This document shows positions 1 through 6,716 of a DNA stretch of 8,835 nt, one piece after another. The first letter of the stretch is position 1, and each line of letters starts with the position of its first letter. The stretch is taken from positions 1 through 8,835 of the forward strand of contig CANQLF010000027.1 of NCBI GenBank assembly GCA_947624635.1. The letters are read 5' to 3'. The notes under the pieces were generated by a model, which worked only from the letters and a program-made list of their open reading frames with translations, was not told the origin of the DNA and did not search any database. This DNA comes from an uncultured Bacilli bacterium. Lineage in GTDB: Bacteria; Bacillota_I; Bacilli_A; RF39; UBA660. Both the position numbers and the translations under genes were made by a program.

Positions 1-3
1 TCC

Positions 4-2076
4 TTAGTTTCCACCATTTTTCTTGATGATTTCTTCACTGATGTTCTTTGGCACTTGTTCGTAGTGATCAAATGTCATTACGAAGTTTCCTCTACCTTGT
101 GTATTAGAACGTAAGCTAGTAGCATATCCAAACATTTCTGCTAGAGGTACCATTGCAGAAAGCATTATAGCATTTCCTCTAGTTTCTTGTCCAAGTGGCT
201 TACCACGTCTTGATGTGATATCCCCCATTACATTTCCAAAATATTCTTCTGGAGTTGTAACTTCTACTTTCATTATAGGTTCTAATAGTACAGGCTTACA
301 TTTGTTTTTAGCTTCTTTTAAAGCCATTGATGCAGCAATCTTAAATGCCATTTCTGATGAATCGACATCATGATATGATCCATCAAATAATGTTGCTTTA
401 ACATCTATCATAGGATATCCTGCTAAAACACCAGTTTGCATTGCTTCTTGCAATCCTTTATCTGTTACTGGTATATATTCACGAGGAACAACACCACCAA
501 CAACTGCATCGACAAATTCGTAACCTTTTTCTGGGTTTGGTTCGAATTTAACCCAAACGTGTCCATATTGTCCACGACCACCTGATTGTTTAATGTATTT
601 ACCTTCACAATCGGCAGCTTGTGTTAAAGTTTCACGATAAGCAACTTGTGGTTGACCTATGTTTGCTTCAACATCAAATTCTCTTTTCATTCTATCTACT
701 AGTACATCTAAGTGTAATTCACCCATACCAGCGATAACAGTTTGACCTGTTTCATGATCTATATGAACTTTAAATGTTGGGTCTTCTTCAGCTAATTTTT
801 GAAGTGCGACTGACATTTTGTCTTGGTCAGCTTTTGATTTTGGTTCAACAGCTAGCTGAATAACAGGTTCAGGAAATACCATAGATTCAAGTATAACAGG
901 CTTTTTTTCATCACATAAAGTGTCTCCTGTAGTAGTATTTTTAAGACCTACTGCAGCAGCTATATCTCCTGTATATACTTCTTGTATTTCAGTTCTGTTA
1001 TTAGCATGCATTCTTAAAATACGTCCGATTCTTTCTTTTGTATTTTTTGTTGAGTTTAAAATGTATGAACCACTAGTCATATGTCCTGAGTAAACTCTAA
1101 AGAATGTAAGTCTACCAACATATGGGTCTGTCATAACTTTGAATGCTAATGCACTAAATGGTTCACTATCAGATGGATGTCTTTCTGTTTCATTTCCATT
1201 CATATCTGTACATTTAACTGATTCGATATCTAATGGAGATGGCATGTAATCTACTACTGCATCAAGTAGAGGTTTAACACCCATATTTCCTAAGGCAGTA
1301 CCACATAGAACTGGGAAGAATTCTACATCTAGTACTCCTTTTCTGATTGCTTTTTTGATTAAATCAACGGATACTTCTTCACCTTCTAGGTATTTTTCCA
1401 TTAATTCATCATCATATTCAGCAATTGCTTCAAGTAATTCTGCTCTTTTTTCCATAGCTACATCTTTTAAATCTTCAGGTATTTCTATTTCTTTAGCGTC
1501 TTCTTCTTGTTTACCATCAAATTCATAAGCTTTCATTGTAACTAAATCTATTATTCCATGGAACTCACTTTCTGCACCGATTGGCCACTGTATTGCTTTC
1601 GCATTAACACCCAATCTGCTTTCAATTGTTCCTAGGCTGTATTCAAAACTTGCCCCCATCTTATCCATTTTATTAACGAATATAATTCTTGGTACTTTAA
1701 ATTCTGTAGCCTGACGCCATACTGTTTCTGTTTGAGGTTCAACACCAGCTTGTGCATCTAGTAGTGCGACTGCACCATCTAATACACGTAAGCTACGTGA
1801 TACTTCTATTGTAAAGTCTACGTGTCCTGGAGTATCTATTATATTAAATCTATAACCTTTCCAAAAAGCTGTTGTAGCTGCTGAAGTGATAGTTATACCA
1901 CGTTCTTGTTCTTGTGCCATCCAGTCCATTTGTGATTCACCATCATGTGTTTCACCAATTTTATGGATTTTACCAGTATGATATAACACACGTTCAGTAC
2001 ATGTAGTTTTACCAGCATCAATATGGGCCATGATTCCTATATTACGTGTTTTTTCTAATGAACTTTCACGAGCCAT
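4..2076 (-). CDS. fusA: Translation elongation factor G (EF-G)
   Basis: This 690-aa protein is the ribosomal translocase GTPase, which moves tRNA-mRNA by one codon per GTP and works with RRF in ribosome recycling in the cytoplasm. The GTPase motifs are visible: P-loop AHIDAGKTT (17-25), switch RGITI (59-63), DTPGHVD (81-87) and NKMD (135-138). Domain II follows from about residue 300. The domain IV segment with GGRGQYGHVWV and HDVDSSE, and a C-terminal domain V ending in a typical SLRSNTQGRGNF stretch, complete the normal five-domain layout. Length matches the family (about 690). The ATG at 2074-2076 is preceded by AAAGGAAA with an 8-nt spacer. It is the third gene of the str operon, 30 nt after rpsG, and ends 3 nt from the window edge, so whether tuf follows cannot be seen. 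No anomalies were noticed. Confidence 0.99.
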   Translation of the reverse strand: MARESSLEKTRNIGIMAHIDAGKTTCTERVLYHTGKIHKIGETHDGESQMDWMAQEQERGITITSAATTAFWKGYRFNIIDTPGHVDFTIEVSRSLRVLDGAVALLDAQAGVEPQTETVWRQATEFKVPRIIFVNKMDKMGASFEYSLGTIESRLGVNAKAIQWPIGAESEFHGIIDLVTMKAYEFDGKQEEDAKEIEIPEDLKDVAMEKRAELLEAIAEYDDELMEKYLEGEEVSVDLIKKAIRKGVLDVEFFPVLCGTALGNMGVKPLLDAVVDYMPSPLDIESVKCTDMNGNETERHPSDSEPFSALAFKVMTDPYVGRLTFFRVYSGHMTSGSYILNSTKNTKERIGRILRMHANNRTEIQEVYTGDIAAAVGLKNTTTGDTLCDEKKPVILESMVFPEPVIQLAVEPKSKADQDKMSVALQKLAEEDPTFKVHIDHETGQTVIAGMGELHLDVLVDRMKREFDVEANIGQPQVAYRETLTQAADCEGKYIKQSGGRGQYGHVWVKFEPNPEKGYEFVDAVVGGVVPREYIPVTDKGLQEAMQTGVLAGYPMIDVKATLFDGSYHDVDSSEMAFKIAASMALKEAKNKCKPVLLEPIMKVEVTTPEEYFGNVMGDITSRRGKPLGQETRGNAIMLSAMVPLAEMFGYATSLRSNTQGRGNFVMTFDHYEQVPKNISEEIIKKNGGN

Positions 2077-2106
2077 AATTCTTATTTCCTTTCTTTCTAT
2101 TAATTA

Positions 2107-2574
2107 TTACCAACGATAATGAGCAAATGCTTTATTTGCTTCTGCCATTTTGTGAGTATCTTCACGTTTTTTAACTGCTGCACCTACCCCGTTTGATGCA
2201 TCAATTATTTCATTTGCAAGATTTTCAGCCATACCTTTTCCATGTCTTAATCTTGCATATTGAGTAAGCCATCTAAAAGCTAGTGCTTGACTTCTATCAG
2301 CTTTAACTTCAATTGGAACTTGATAGTTAGATCCACCTACACGTCTTGATTTAACTTCAAGTTGTGGTTTTATATTTTCCATAGCACGTTCAAAAACAGC
2401 CATAGGGTCTTCATTTGTTTTTTCTTTTACCATTTCAAATGCATCATAAACTATTTTTTGAGCGATACCTTTTTTACCATCTTTCATTATTTGATTAATT
2501 AATTTTGTAACTATTTTAGAGTTATATATTGAATCAGGTAATACATCTCTTTTAACTGCTCTTCTTTTACGCAT
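2107..2574 (-). CDS. rpsG: 30S ribosomal protein S7
   Basis: This 155-aa protein is the primary assembly protein of the 30S head, binding the 3' major domain of 16S rRNA near the E site. It matches S7 end to end: the basic N-terminus with KRDVLPD, the motif VKSRRVGGSNYQVPIEV, the motif RWLTQYARLR, and the C-terminal hallmark KKREDTHKMAEANKAFAHYRW split around residues 135-155. Length is normal. The ATG at 2572-2574 has a near-perfect SD (AAAGGAGGAT) about 6 nt upstream. It lies between rpsL (35-nt gap) and fusA (30-nt gap) in the canonical str order. In E. coli S7 represses its own operon by binding the rpsL-rpsG spacer; here that spacer is only 35 nt and mostly SD, so the same structure looks unlikely. 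Confidence 0.99.
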   Translation of the reverse strand: MRKRRAVKRDVLPDSIYNSKIVTKLINQIMKDGKKGIAQKIVYDAFEMVKEKTNEDPMAVFERAMENIKPQLEVKSRRVGGSNYQVPIEVKADRSQALAFRWLTQYARLRHGKGMAENLANEIIDASNGVGAAVKKREDTHKMAEANKAFAHYRW

Positions 2575-2609
2575 TGTTATCCTCCTTTCGAATTCGATTA
2601 TTTATTATT

Positions 2610-3023
2610 TTACTTTTTTGGTTTTTTAGCTCCGTATTTACTACGACCTTGTGCACGGTTTTGAACTCCTTGAGTATCCATTGTACCACGAATAATGTGA
2701 TAACGAACCCCGATTAAATCCTTAACACGTCCACCACGAATTAATACTACACTGTGTTCTTGTAAGTTGTGTCCAATTCCTGGTATGTAAGCTGTTACTT
2801 CATATCCATTACTTAAACGAACACGAGCATATTTACGAAGTGCTGAGTTTGGTTTCTTTGGTGTCATAGTTCCTACACGAGTACATACTCCACGTTTTTG
2901 TGGTGAGTTTGTTTTAGTTGTTTTTCTTTTGATTGTATCTAAACGAATTCCAAGTACTGGTGCTTTACTTTTATATTTCTTTTTTTGTCTTCCTTTTCTT
3001 ACTAATTGTTGAACTGTAGGCAT
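2610..3023 (-). CDS. rpsL: 30S ribosomal protein S12
   Basis: This 137-aa protein sits at the 30S decoding centre and governs accuracy and streptomycin response. MPTVQQLVRKGR opens the protein, the Gram-positive-type insertion occupies about residues 22-39, and PQKRGVCTRVGTMTPKKPNSALRK and GHNLQEHSVVLIRGGRVKD follow. The drug-response lysines are wild type: K57 (TPKKPN) and K101 (GRVKD). Residue 104 is odd: KDLPGVRYH is near universal, but here the motif reads KDLIGVRYH (codon ATC at 2712-2714). The start is the ATG at 3021-3023, with AAGGAGGAAT upstream. A longer frame to 3053 would add ten residues, but it places the SD inside the coding sequence and lacks homology. First gene of the str operon, behind the promoter at 3126-3154. 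Confidence 0.98.
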   Translation of the reverse strand: MPTVQQLVRKGRQKKKYKSKAPVLGIRLDTIKRKTTKTNSPQKRGVCTRVGTMTPKKPNSALRKYARVRLSNGYEVTAYIPGIGHNLQEHSVVLIRGGRVKDLIGVRYHIIRGTMDTQGVQNRAQGRSKYGAKKPKK

Positions 3024-3032
3024 TGTATTTAT

Positions 3033-3040
3033 TCCTCCTT
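3033..3040 (-). promoter_or_regulatory. rpsL ribosome binding site (decides the start)
   Basis: On the minus strand this reads AAGGAGGA, 9 nt before ATG 3021-3023. It excludes the longer frame starting at 3053, because the SD would then be translated as part of the N-terminus. Confidence 0.9.
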
Positions 3041-3078
3041 CCTTTACACACATCCTGGTGTTTCTTTTTCTGTATAAA

Positions 3079-3110
3079 TATAAGTTTTATCTATATAGAT
3101 AAAACCTATA
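3079..3110 (-). promoter_or_regulatory. Hairpin in the rpsL mRNA leader
   Basis: The core at 3084-3105 is a perfect 22-bp palindrome (arms GTTTTATC and GATAAAAC around TATATA). Read as minus-strand RNA, the stem extends to 13 bp through one G-U pair (positions 3106/3083) followed by four A-U pairs. On the plus strand the wobble becomes a C/A mismatch, so the longer stem favours a role in the rpsL transcript. It begins about 9 nt from the predicted transcription start and is followed by a short U/A-rich stretch. It could be a 5' stabilising hairpin, a weak attenuator or an autoregulatory site. It matches no leader class I recognise. Confidence 0.6.
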
Positions 3111-3125
3111 AATTTATGCATAATT

Positions 3126-3154
3126 AATATAACACTTTATTATATGCATGTCAA
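3126..3154 (-). promoter_or_regulatory. Promoter of the rpsL-rpsG-fusA operon
   Basis: On the minus strand a consensus -35 TTGACA (3149-3154), a 17-nt spacer and a -10 TATATT (3126-3131) form a strong sigma-A-type promoter. Predicted transcription starts near 3119, giving a leader of about 95 nt. The -35 box contains the TGA stop of the upstream trpF-like fragment. Confidence 0.85.
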
Positions 3155-3336
3155 TTATAATTATTTATTTTATTAATTTTTTTGCATTCAGTAATTTCTT
3201 TAGCGGTTTTTTTATCAACAAAATCATTACTACTATGCTTTTGTCCAACTAATATTCCTATTATGTCTGCTCCTGCTTCTAAACACATTTTTGCATCTTC
3301 GATACTTTTATTAGCGCATATTTTTACTTTTACCAT
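3151..3336 (-). pseudogene. trpF: Truncated TrpF-like fragment (phosphoribosylanthranilate isomerase N-terminus)
   Basis: These 61 codons begin like TrpF, the (beta/alpha)8-barrel enzyme of tryptophan synthesis. KVKIC holds strand 1 with the usual catalytic-position Cys at residue 7, followed by helix 1 (SIEDAKMCLEAGADIIG) and strand 2 (ILVGQKHSSNDF), then KKTAKEI. TrpF is about 200 residues, so only the first quarter remains. After residue 50 the frame runs through low-complexity Lys/Asn codons to a TGA, and rpsL follows within 130 nt, leaving no room for the rest. The ATG at 3334-3336 has a moderate SD (GTGAGG). The KICG glycine is Ala here. The fragment follows the broken cdd. A TrpF-related family rather than true TrpF is possible, as is a short expressed peptide; gene remnant is favoured. 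Confidence 0.65.
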
Positions 3337-3383
3337 ACAAACCTCACTTTATACTTTATAAAATAAATGTAATAAATATAATT

Positions 3384-3774
3384 TTAATTTAAATCTTCAT
3401 CACTAAATGGGTATGGACATAAATCTTCAAGGGTAACTTGACTTTCTTTTGTTCCGTCATAATTATATGTAATTATTTTTGTATCTTTATCACAAAAATC
3501 ATTTAATGCTTGTCTACACACAAAACAGGGATAACATTCATTATCAGTTTTGTTCATGATATATATATTTTTTATATCACCTTTTCTATATCCAGCTGCA
3601 ATTGCACTAAATAGGGCATTTCTTTCAGCACATATTCCAGGAGGCTGGCGATGATGTTTCAACGTTTACTCCTTCAAATATTTTACCATCTTTGCATTCG
3701 ATAATTGATGCAACATAATAATTATATGTAGGTGAATAACTGTTTTCTAATAAATTTCTTAATCTTTCTTTCAT
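3384..3774 (-). pseudogene. cdd: Cytidine deaminase, frameshifted
   Basis: Cytidine deaminase hydrolyses cytidine/deoxycytidine to uridine in pyrimidine salvage. Two frames together make one. The first (ATG 3772-3774) gives 49 codons including VASIIECKDGKIFEGVNVETSS split by family motifs, then TGA at 3625-3627. The second supplies GICAERNALF, the PCFVC motif and CPYPF to TAA 3384-3386. Removing one base from the GCCTCCTGG region (about 3639-3645) joins them as PASGICAERN and yields about 129 aa, the normal length, with Cys48, Glu50, Cys83 and Cys86 in place for zinc and catalysis. An SD-like GAAGGAG lies 6 nt before a TTG at 3660-3662, so a 92-aa C-terminal fragment might be translated, but without the substrate-binding N-terminus. 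It is either a true pseudogene, a sequencing error or recoding; pseudogene is favoured given the neighbouring remnant. Confidence 0.85.
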
Positions 3775-3818
3775 AAAAATTACTCACTTTCTAAATTAAT
3801 TTTTCCATATTTTAATCA

Positions 3819-4475
3819 CTATTCAGCTATCCATAAGCAATATAATGTTTCTGATAATTCTATATCTTCTGGTGTAAATGTATTTATTATTGTATCTGCT
3901 GTACCAGCACTAGACATTCTATCATACATAATATCTGAGTTAAATGTTGATTTTGATGCATATTCTGTTGTAAATGGTTTATAGTCCACTTTCACACACT
4001 GTTTCAATGTTTTACCAGAAGCTTTTGCAATAATTTTTGCTTGTTCTTCTGCATCATTATATGCTTCTTCTAATATCCTATTTTTGCACTCTTTTTCATC
4101 CTTAATGCCAAAATTAATTTGACAATTTGGTGAATTTTCTAATTTAGATAAATCTTCCATTATCCTAGCAATTCTTTCTTTGTCATAATCAAATTTAAGT
4201 TTTGCACTTTGATTAAATGAATATCCATCAAATATATAATTTCTGGTTATTTCATCATACTTTGTTTCTTCTCTAACTATAAAGCTTCTTGTTTTCATAT
4301 CATCTTTATTAAATTCATTTTTTAATAAAATTTCATTAATAAACACTTCGACATTTTTAACTCCTTCATTAAGAACTTCTTTATAATTTTGTCCCTTTGT
4401 ATAAAAATTAATATTTAGTATTACTTCATCCGGTGTAAAATATTCTATTCCTTTTCCTTGTACAATAATTTCCAT
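3819..4475 (-). CDS. SIMPL domain (DUF541) protein
   Basis: This 218-aa protein fits the SIMPL/DUF541 family. It opens with a strand like the family's usual start (IIVQGKGIEYFTPDEVILNI across residues 3-22) and has the characteristic helix EEAYNDAEEQAKIIAKASG (136-154) with the following KQCVKVDY. It ends in TPEDIELSETLYCLWI (201-216), the usual terminal strand pair. Family members are often periplasmic or secreted, but no signal peptide is visible here, so it should be cytoplasmic. The biochemical role of the family is poorly defined; in mammals a SIMPL protein is linked to IRAK signalling, which does not transfer. The ATG at 4473-4475 is 3 nt after the stop of the 110-aa gene, and its SD (AGGAGG) lies within that gene's last codons, implying translational coupling. 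Last intact gene before the decayed cdd/trpF region. Confidence 0.8.
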   Translation of the reverse strand: MEIIVQGKGIEYFTPDEVILNINFYTKGQNYKEVLNEGVKNVEVFINEILLKNEFNKDDMKTRSFIVREETKYDEITRNYIFDGYSFNQSAKLKFDYDKERIARIMEDLSKLENSPNCQINFGIKDEKECKNRILEEAYNDAEEQAKIIAKASGKTLKQCVKVDYKPFTTEYASKSTFNSDIMYDRMSSAGTADTIINTFTPEDIELSETLYCLWIAE

Positions 4476-4478
4476 AAT

Positions 4479-4811
4479 TTAATTTATTCCTCCTAATAAT
4501 TTATCAAAATTTTCAGAAAATACTGAAGTATTTTTTAATGAATCAATAATTTTTTCTGCTTCTTCATATTCAGATATTGGTGTAGTTTTATATAATGTTT
4601 TTAAAATTTTATAATCGTTAAACAATTGATTTGTTTTGTCCCAAATAAAACTTTCAGAATCACTTTTAGAAATTTCATCATCGGTATTTTTGATATTTTC
4701 TAAAGATAATTCTTGAGGAGTTTTCCCATTCATTTCTTTATTTACTTCATCTACAAGTTCATTCCACTTATCTTCCCCTATTTCTTCTTTTAATTTATAA
4801 ACCGATTCCAT
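4479..4811 (-). CDS. Hypothetical 110-aa soluble protein
   Basis: I do not recognise this protein. It is acidic and predicted mostly helical, without signal peptide, membrane segment or cysteine. Visible pieces are an N-terminal amphipathic stretch (EEIGEDKWNELVDEVNKEM, 9-27), a polar middle rich in Asp/Ser/Glu and a C-terminal helix pair ending LLGGIN. It lies 41 nt after the membrane protein gene and its last codons carry the SD of the SIMPL gene, so the two are probably made together. The ATG at 4809-4811 has only a poor SD (GGAAT). A better SD (AAAGAGGAT) lies about 25 nt upstream, and the frame stays open through it to the previous gene. Translation could therefore begin earlier at a non-ATG codon, adding residues such as YYEKWNKK. 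The start is uncertain. Confidence 0.75.
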   Translation of the reverse strand: MESVYKLKEEIGEDKWNELVDEVNKEMNGKTPQELSLENIKNTDDEISKSDSESFIWDKTNQLFNDYKILKTLYKTTPISEYEEAEKIIDSLKNTSVFSENFDKLLGGIN

Positions 4812-4852
4812 TTTCTTATTCCATTTTTCATAATATTTTATCCTCTTTATTT

Positions 4853-5797
4853 CTACATAAACAACCCAACTACAATAACTATAATTGAAATGATTCCTAA
4901 AATAACTAATTTATCTGATAAATATTTTTTATCTTTTTCATATTGTTTTTTTATCATTTGCCTATTTGTTAAATTATTTATTTTTTTTCCTATTAATATT
5001 TCACTTGTATCTACAAATTTATCAATGTCATCTTTGTAAATTGACGTCCCTTTATTGTGATCATATCCAGCATATTTCTTTTCTGGCACAATTGTTTCAT
5101 AATATTTATCTAATTTAGAGGATGCAATTATACTACCTACGACATAAGATAATATTATACAAAGTATTGGATATGTTATATATCCCTTTAGAAAAAATGT
5201 ATTTAATCCAGGTATAAATAAAAATAAGGTACTTATAATTATTGCGGGTATTAATCCATTAGATAAACTAACTATATTAGTAATTTTACTTTTATTCTTT
5301 ATTATTTCATCATATTTTAATGGAGCATTTAATATTTTACTTTTAATTAATTCATATATTTCATTTAATTTTGGATCACTACTATCTAATCTAACATCAA
5401 TATCAATTTTTGAATCAGTTATATTCATATTTATTGATTGACTATAATAATTTCTAGTTTTATTAGGAACAGGAGTAACAACTTCATAAGATAAATAATA
5501 TCTAACATACATACTTTTTATTTCTTCTATTCTACTATAAAAAATACTAGCAAAATTATCATAATTATCAAAGGAAATTTCTGTATTATCATAAAAATTA
5601 ACATCTACACTCATTTTACTTCCAATATCTTTAAATGTATAGTGCTTATAATTATAATCTAACATTTGATTTCTTTGTTCTTCCATTATAGAAATTTTCT
5701 GATATTTTTTTAATGTTTCTCCCATTAATTGAAATATTTCTGTCAAATCTTCTTTAGTTATTATTTTATTTTCTGCTTTTATTGTATCATTGTACAT
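4853..5797 (-). CDS. Hypothetical membrane protein, about 3 TM segments
   Basis: This 314-aa protein belongs to no family I recognise. Residues 1-175 look soluble and alternate helix and strand. Two hydrophobic segments follow (about 178-200, with LIPAIIISTLFLFIPG, and about 206-226, with PILCIILSYVVGSIIA). A polar loop with KKYAGYDHNKG and a basic helix (272-295) leads to a third segment at the extreme C-terminus (297-314, VILGIISIIVIVVGLFM). Residues about 49-150 resemble residues 57-160 of the 175-aa protein encoded just upstream, suggesting duplication. The ATG at 5795-5797 is chosen because AAAAGGTGAT sits 6 nt upstream; a TTG at 5828-5830 would extend the frame over that SD and into the previous gene. 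The gap to the preceding stop is 20 nt, so it should be co-transcribed from the promoter at 6391-6420. Confidence 0.8.
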   Translation of the reverse strand: MYNDTIKAENKIITKEDLTEIFQLMGETLKKYQKISIMEEQRNQMLDYNYKHYTFKDIGSKMSVDVNFYDNTEISFDNYDNFASIFYSRIEEIKSMYVRYYLSYEVVTPVPNKTRNYYSQSINMNITDSKIDIDVRLDSSDPKLNEIYELIKSKILNAPLKYDEIIKNKSKITNIVSLSNGLIPAIIISTLFLFIPGLNTFFLKGYITYPILCIILSYVVGSIIASSKLDKYYETIVPEKKYAGYDHNKGTSIYKDDIDKFVDTSEILIGKKINNLTNRQMIKKQYEKDKKYLSDKLVILGIISIIVIVVGLFM

Positions 5798-5803
5798 ATT
5801 ATC

Positions 5804-5810
5804 ATCACCT
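5804..5810 (-). promoter_or_regulatory. Ribosome binding site of the 314-aa membrane protein
   Basis: AGGTGAT on the minus strand, 6 nt before ATG 5795-5797. It pairs well with the 16S tail and rules out the longer TTG start at 5828-5830. Confidence 0.8.
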
Positions 5811-5817
5811 TTTAATA

Positions 5818-6345
5818 TTATTTGGTACAAAATATACTATTTTGAACTCTAAATTTTTTAAGGATACTATTAATATTATTTTCTATATTATTCATTGTAT
5901 TTTCATTGTGGTTTGATTTTCTTGTGAATTTTATTTCATAAGGTTTAAAAGAAATTATAAATGAATTTTCATACTCGTCATATTCAAATTCTTTACCTCT
6001 TTTATAATATAAATCTAAGTAAATAATTAAAGATTTAACATTTTTTAAATGTCCACTACTTATGACATTATTAAAATCTGCAAAACTTTTGCAATTAATG
6101 CTAGAATAACTCTCTGTATTTTCTCTTATTGATATTTCAAATCTGGTTTCATATGATTTTTTATACATATAATTTCTAAATTCAATTTTAAACTTTTTAT
6201 TTTTTTCTTCATCTTCATTAACTAAATTAATGAATTCAATATATATTGATTCACAATATTGAACCAAATATTTTATAACTTCTATTTCAGGAACAATATT
6301 TGAGTAATCAAATATATTACTTATTTCTTGTAAATTATATTGCAT
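5818..6345 (-). CDS. Hypothetical 175-aa soluble protein, paralogue of the next gene's N-terminal domain
   Basis: I do not recognise a named family. No signal peptide or membrane segment is visible. The protein has an N-terminal helix (IVPEIEVIKYLVQYCESIYI, 17-36), then alternating beta-rich segments: FEISIRENTESYSSI (69-83), FADFNNVISSGHLKNVKSLI (88-107), IYLDLYY and SFIISFKPYEIKF (128-140). A C-terminal Asn-rich helix ends it. The order strand, F-x-x-F/I helix, I/V-K-S-hydrophobic, YL-x-YY strand, closing strand and helix matches residues about 49-150 of the membrane protein encoded next. The ATG at 6343-6345 has SD GAAAGGAT about 11 nt upstream, slightly long. It is the first gene behind the promoter at 6391-6420. 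Whether it binds or regulates its membrane-bound neighbour is unknown. Confidence 0.78.
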   Translation of the reverse strand: MQYNLQEISNIFDYSNIVPEIEVIKYLVQYCESIYIEFINLVNEDEEKNKKFKIEFRNYMYKKSYETRFEISIRENTESYSSINCKSFADFNNVISSGHLKNVKSLIIYLDLYYKRGKEFEYDEYENSFIISFKPYEIKFTRKSNHNENTMNNIENNINSILKKFRVQNSIFCTK

Positions 6346-6390
6346 ATATTAACAAATCCTTTCATTTTTATCTTTATATAACTTAATAAA

Positions 6391-6420
6391 ATTATAAATA
6401 AAAGCGTTATACAAAGTCAA
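6391..6420 (-). promoter_or_regulatory. Promoter of the 175-aa/membrane/SIMPL gene cluster
   Basis: TTGACT (6415-6420), an 18-nt spacer and a perfect TATAAT (6391-6396) on the minus strand, with transcription expected to start near 6384. The -10 continues as TATAATTTTATTA (6384-6396), identical to the promoter at 7973-8002. The spacer contains AACGCTTTT. A weak 6-bp inverted repeat (TATAAC/GTTATA, 6377-6382 and 6406-6411) flanks the -10. Confidence 0.75.
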
Positions 6421-6427
6421 TATATAA

Positions 6428-6706
6428 TTATGATTTTAATTTTAATAATGTATTCACTAAAGTTAATATATCTTTTCTAATATAAATTATATTTTCATAC
6501 ATTAAATTAAAATAATCACTATTAGAAATATTATTATCAGTCACTTTATTATATGGATGTATAGAACTTTCCATTTTTTGTATTTGATATTGATTATGTA
6601 CTGAATCTAACATAAGCCATATTTTTTCAAGTTCTGCATTAATTTGATTTCTTTTTTCATTTTCATCTAGATCTTTAAAATATCCAATTAATTCATTTTC
6701 AATCAT
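6428..6706 (-). CDS. Hypothetical 92-aa helical protein
   Basis: I do not recognise this protein. It is predicted to be nearly all helix: two long helices (about 1-47 and 63-92) separated by a polar turn (SSIHPYNKVTDNNISNSD, 47-64). There is no signal peptide, membrane segment or cysteine. The hairpin-like layout recalls small partner proteins, but no WXG motif or other diagnostic signature is present. The ATG at 6704-6706 has SD AGGTGA about 7 nt upstream, and that SD overlaps the TAG stop of the preceding 80-aa gene (6717-6719), indicating coupled translation. It is the last gene of its unit. Eight bases after its stop begins the -35 box of the next promoter, with no terminator in between. 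Confidence 0.72.
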   Translation of the reverse strand: MIENELIGYFKDLDENEKRNQINAELEKIWLMLDSVHNQYQIQKMESSIHPYNKVTDNNISNSDYFNLMYENIIYIRKDILTLVNTLLKLKS

Positions 6707-6716
6707 TTTTATTCAC

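Noticed and set aside
3024..3053. Ten-residue N-terminal extension of S12 (MCVKEGGINT)
   Set aside because: It would encode the SD itself, and S12 proteins begin at MPT/MATV; the ATG at 3021-3023 is the start.
3384..3662. Intact 92-aa deaminase starting at TTG 3660-3662
   Set aside because: The fragment lacks the N-terminal substrate-binding part, which is present in the other frame just upstream; a frameshifted gene explains both pieces better, although restart from the SD-like site is not excluded.
5798..5830. Upstream TTG start for the 314-aa membrane protein
   Set aside because: It would overlap the preceding gene and translate the strong AGGTGAT SD.
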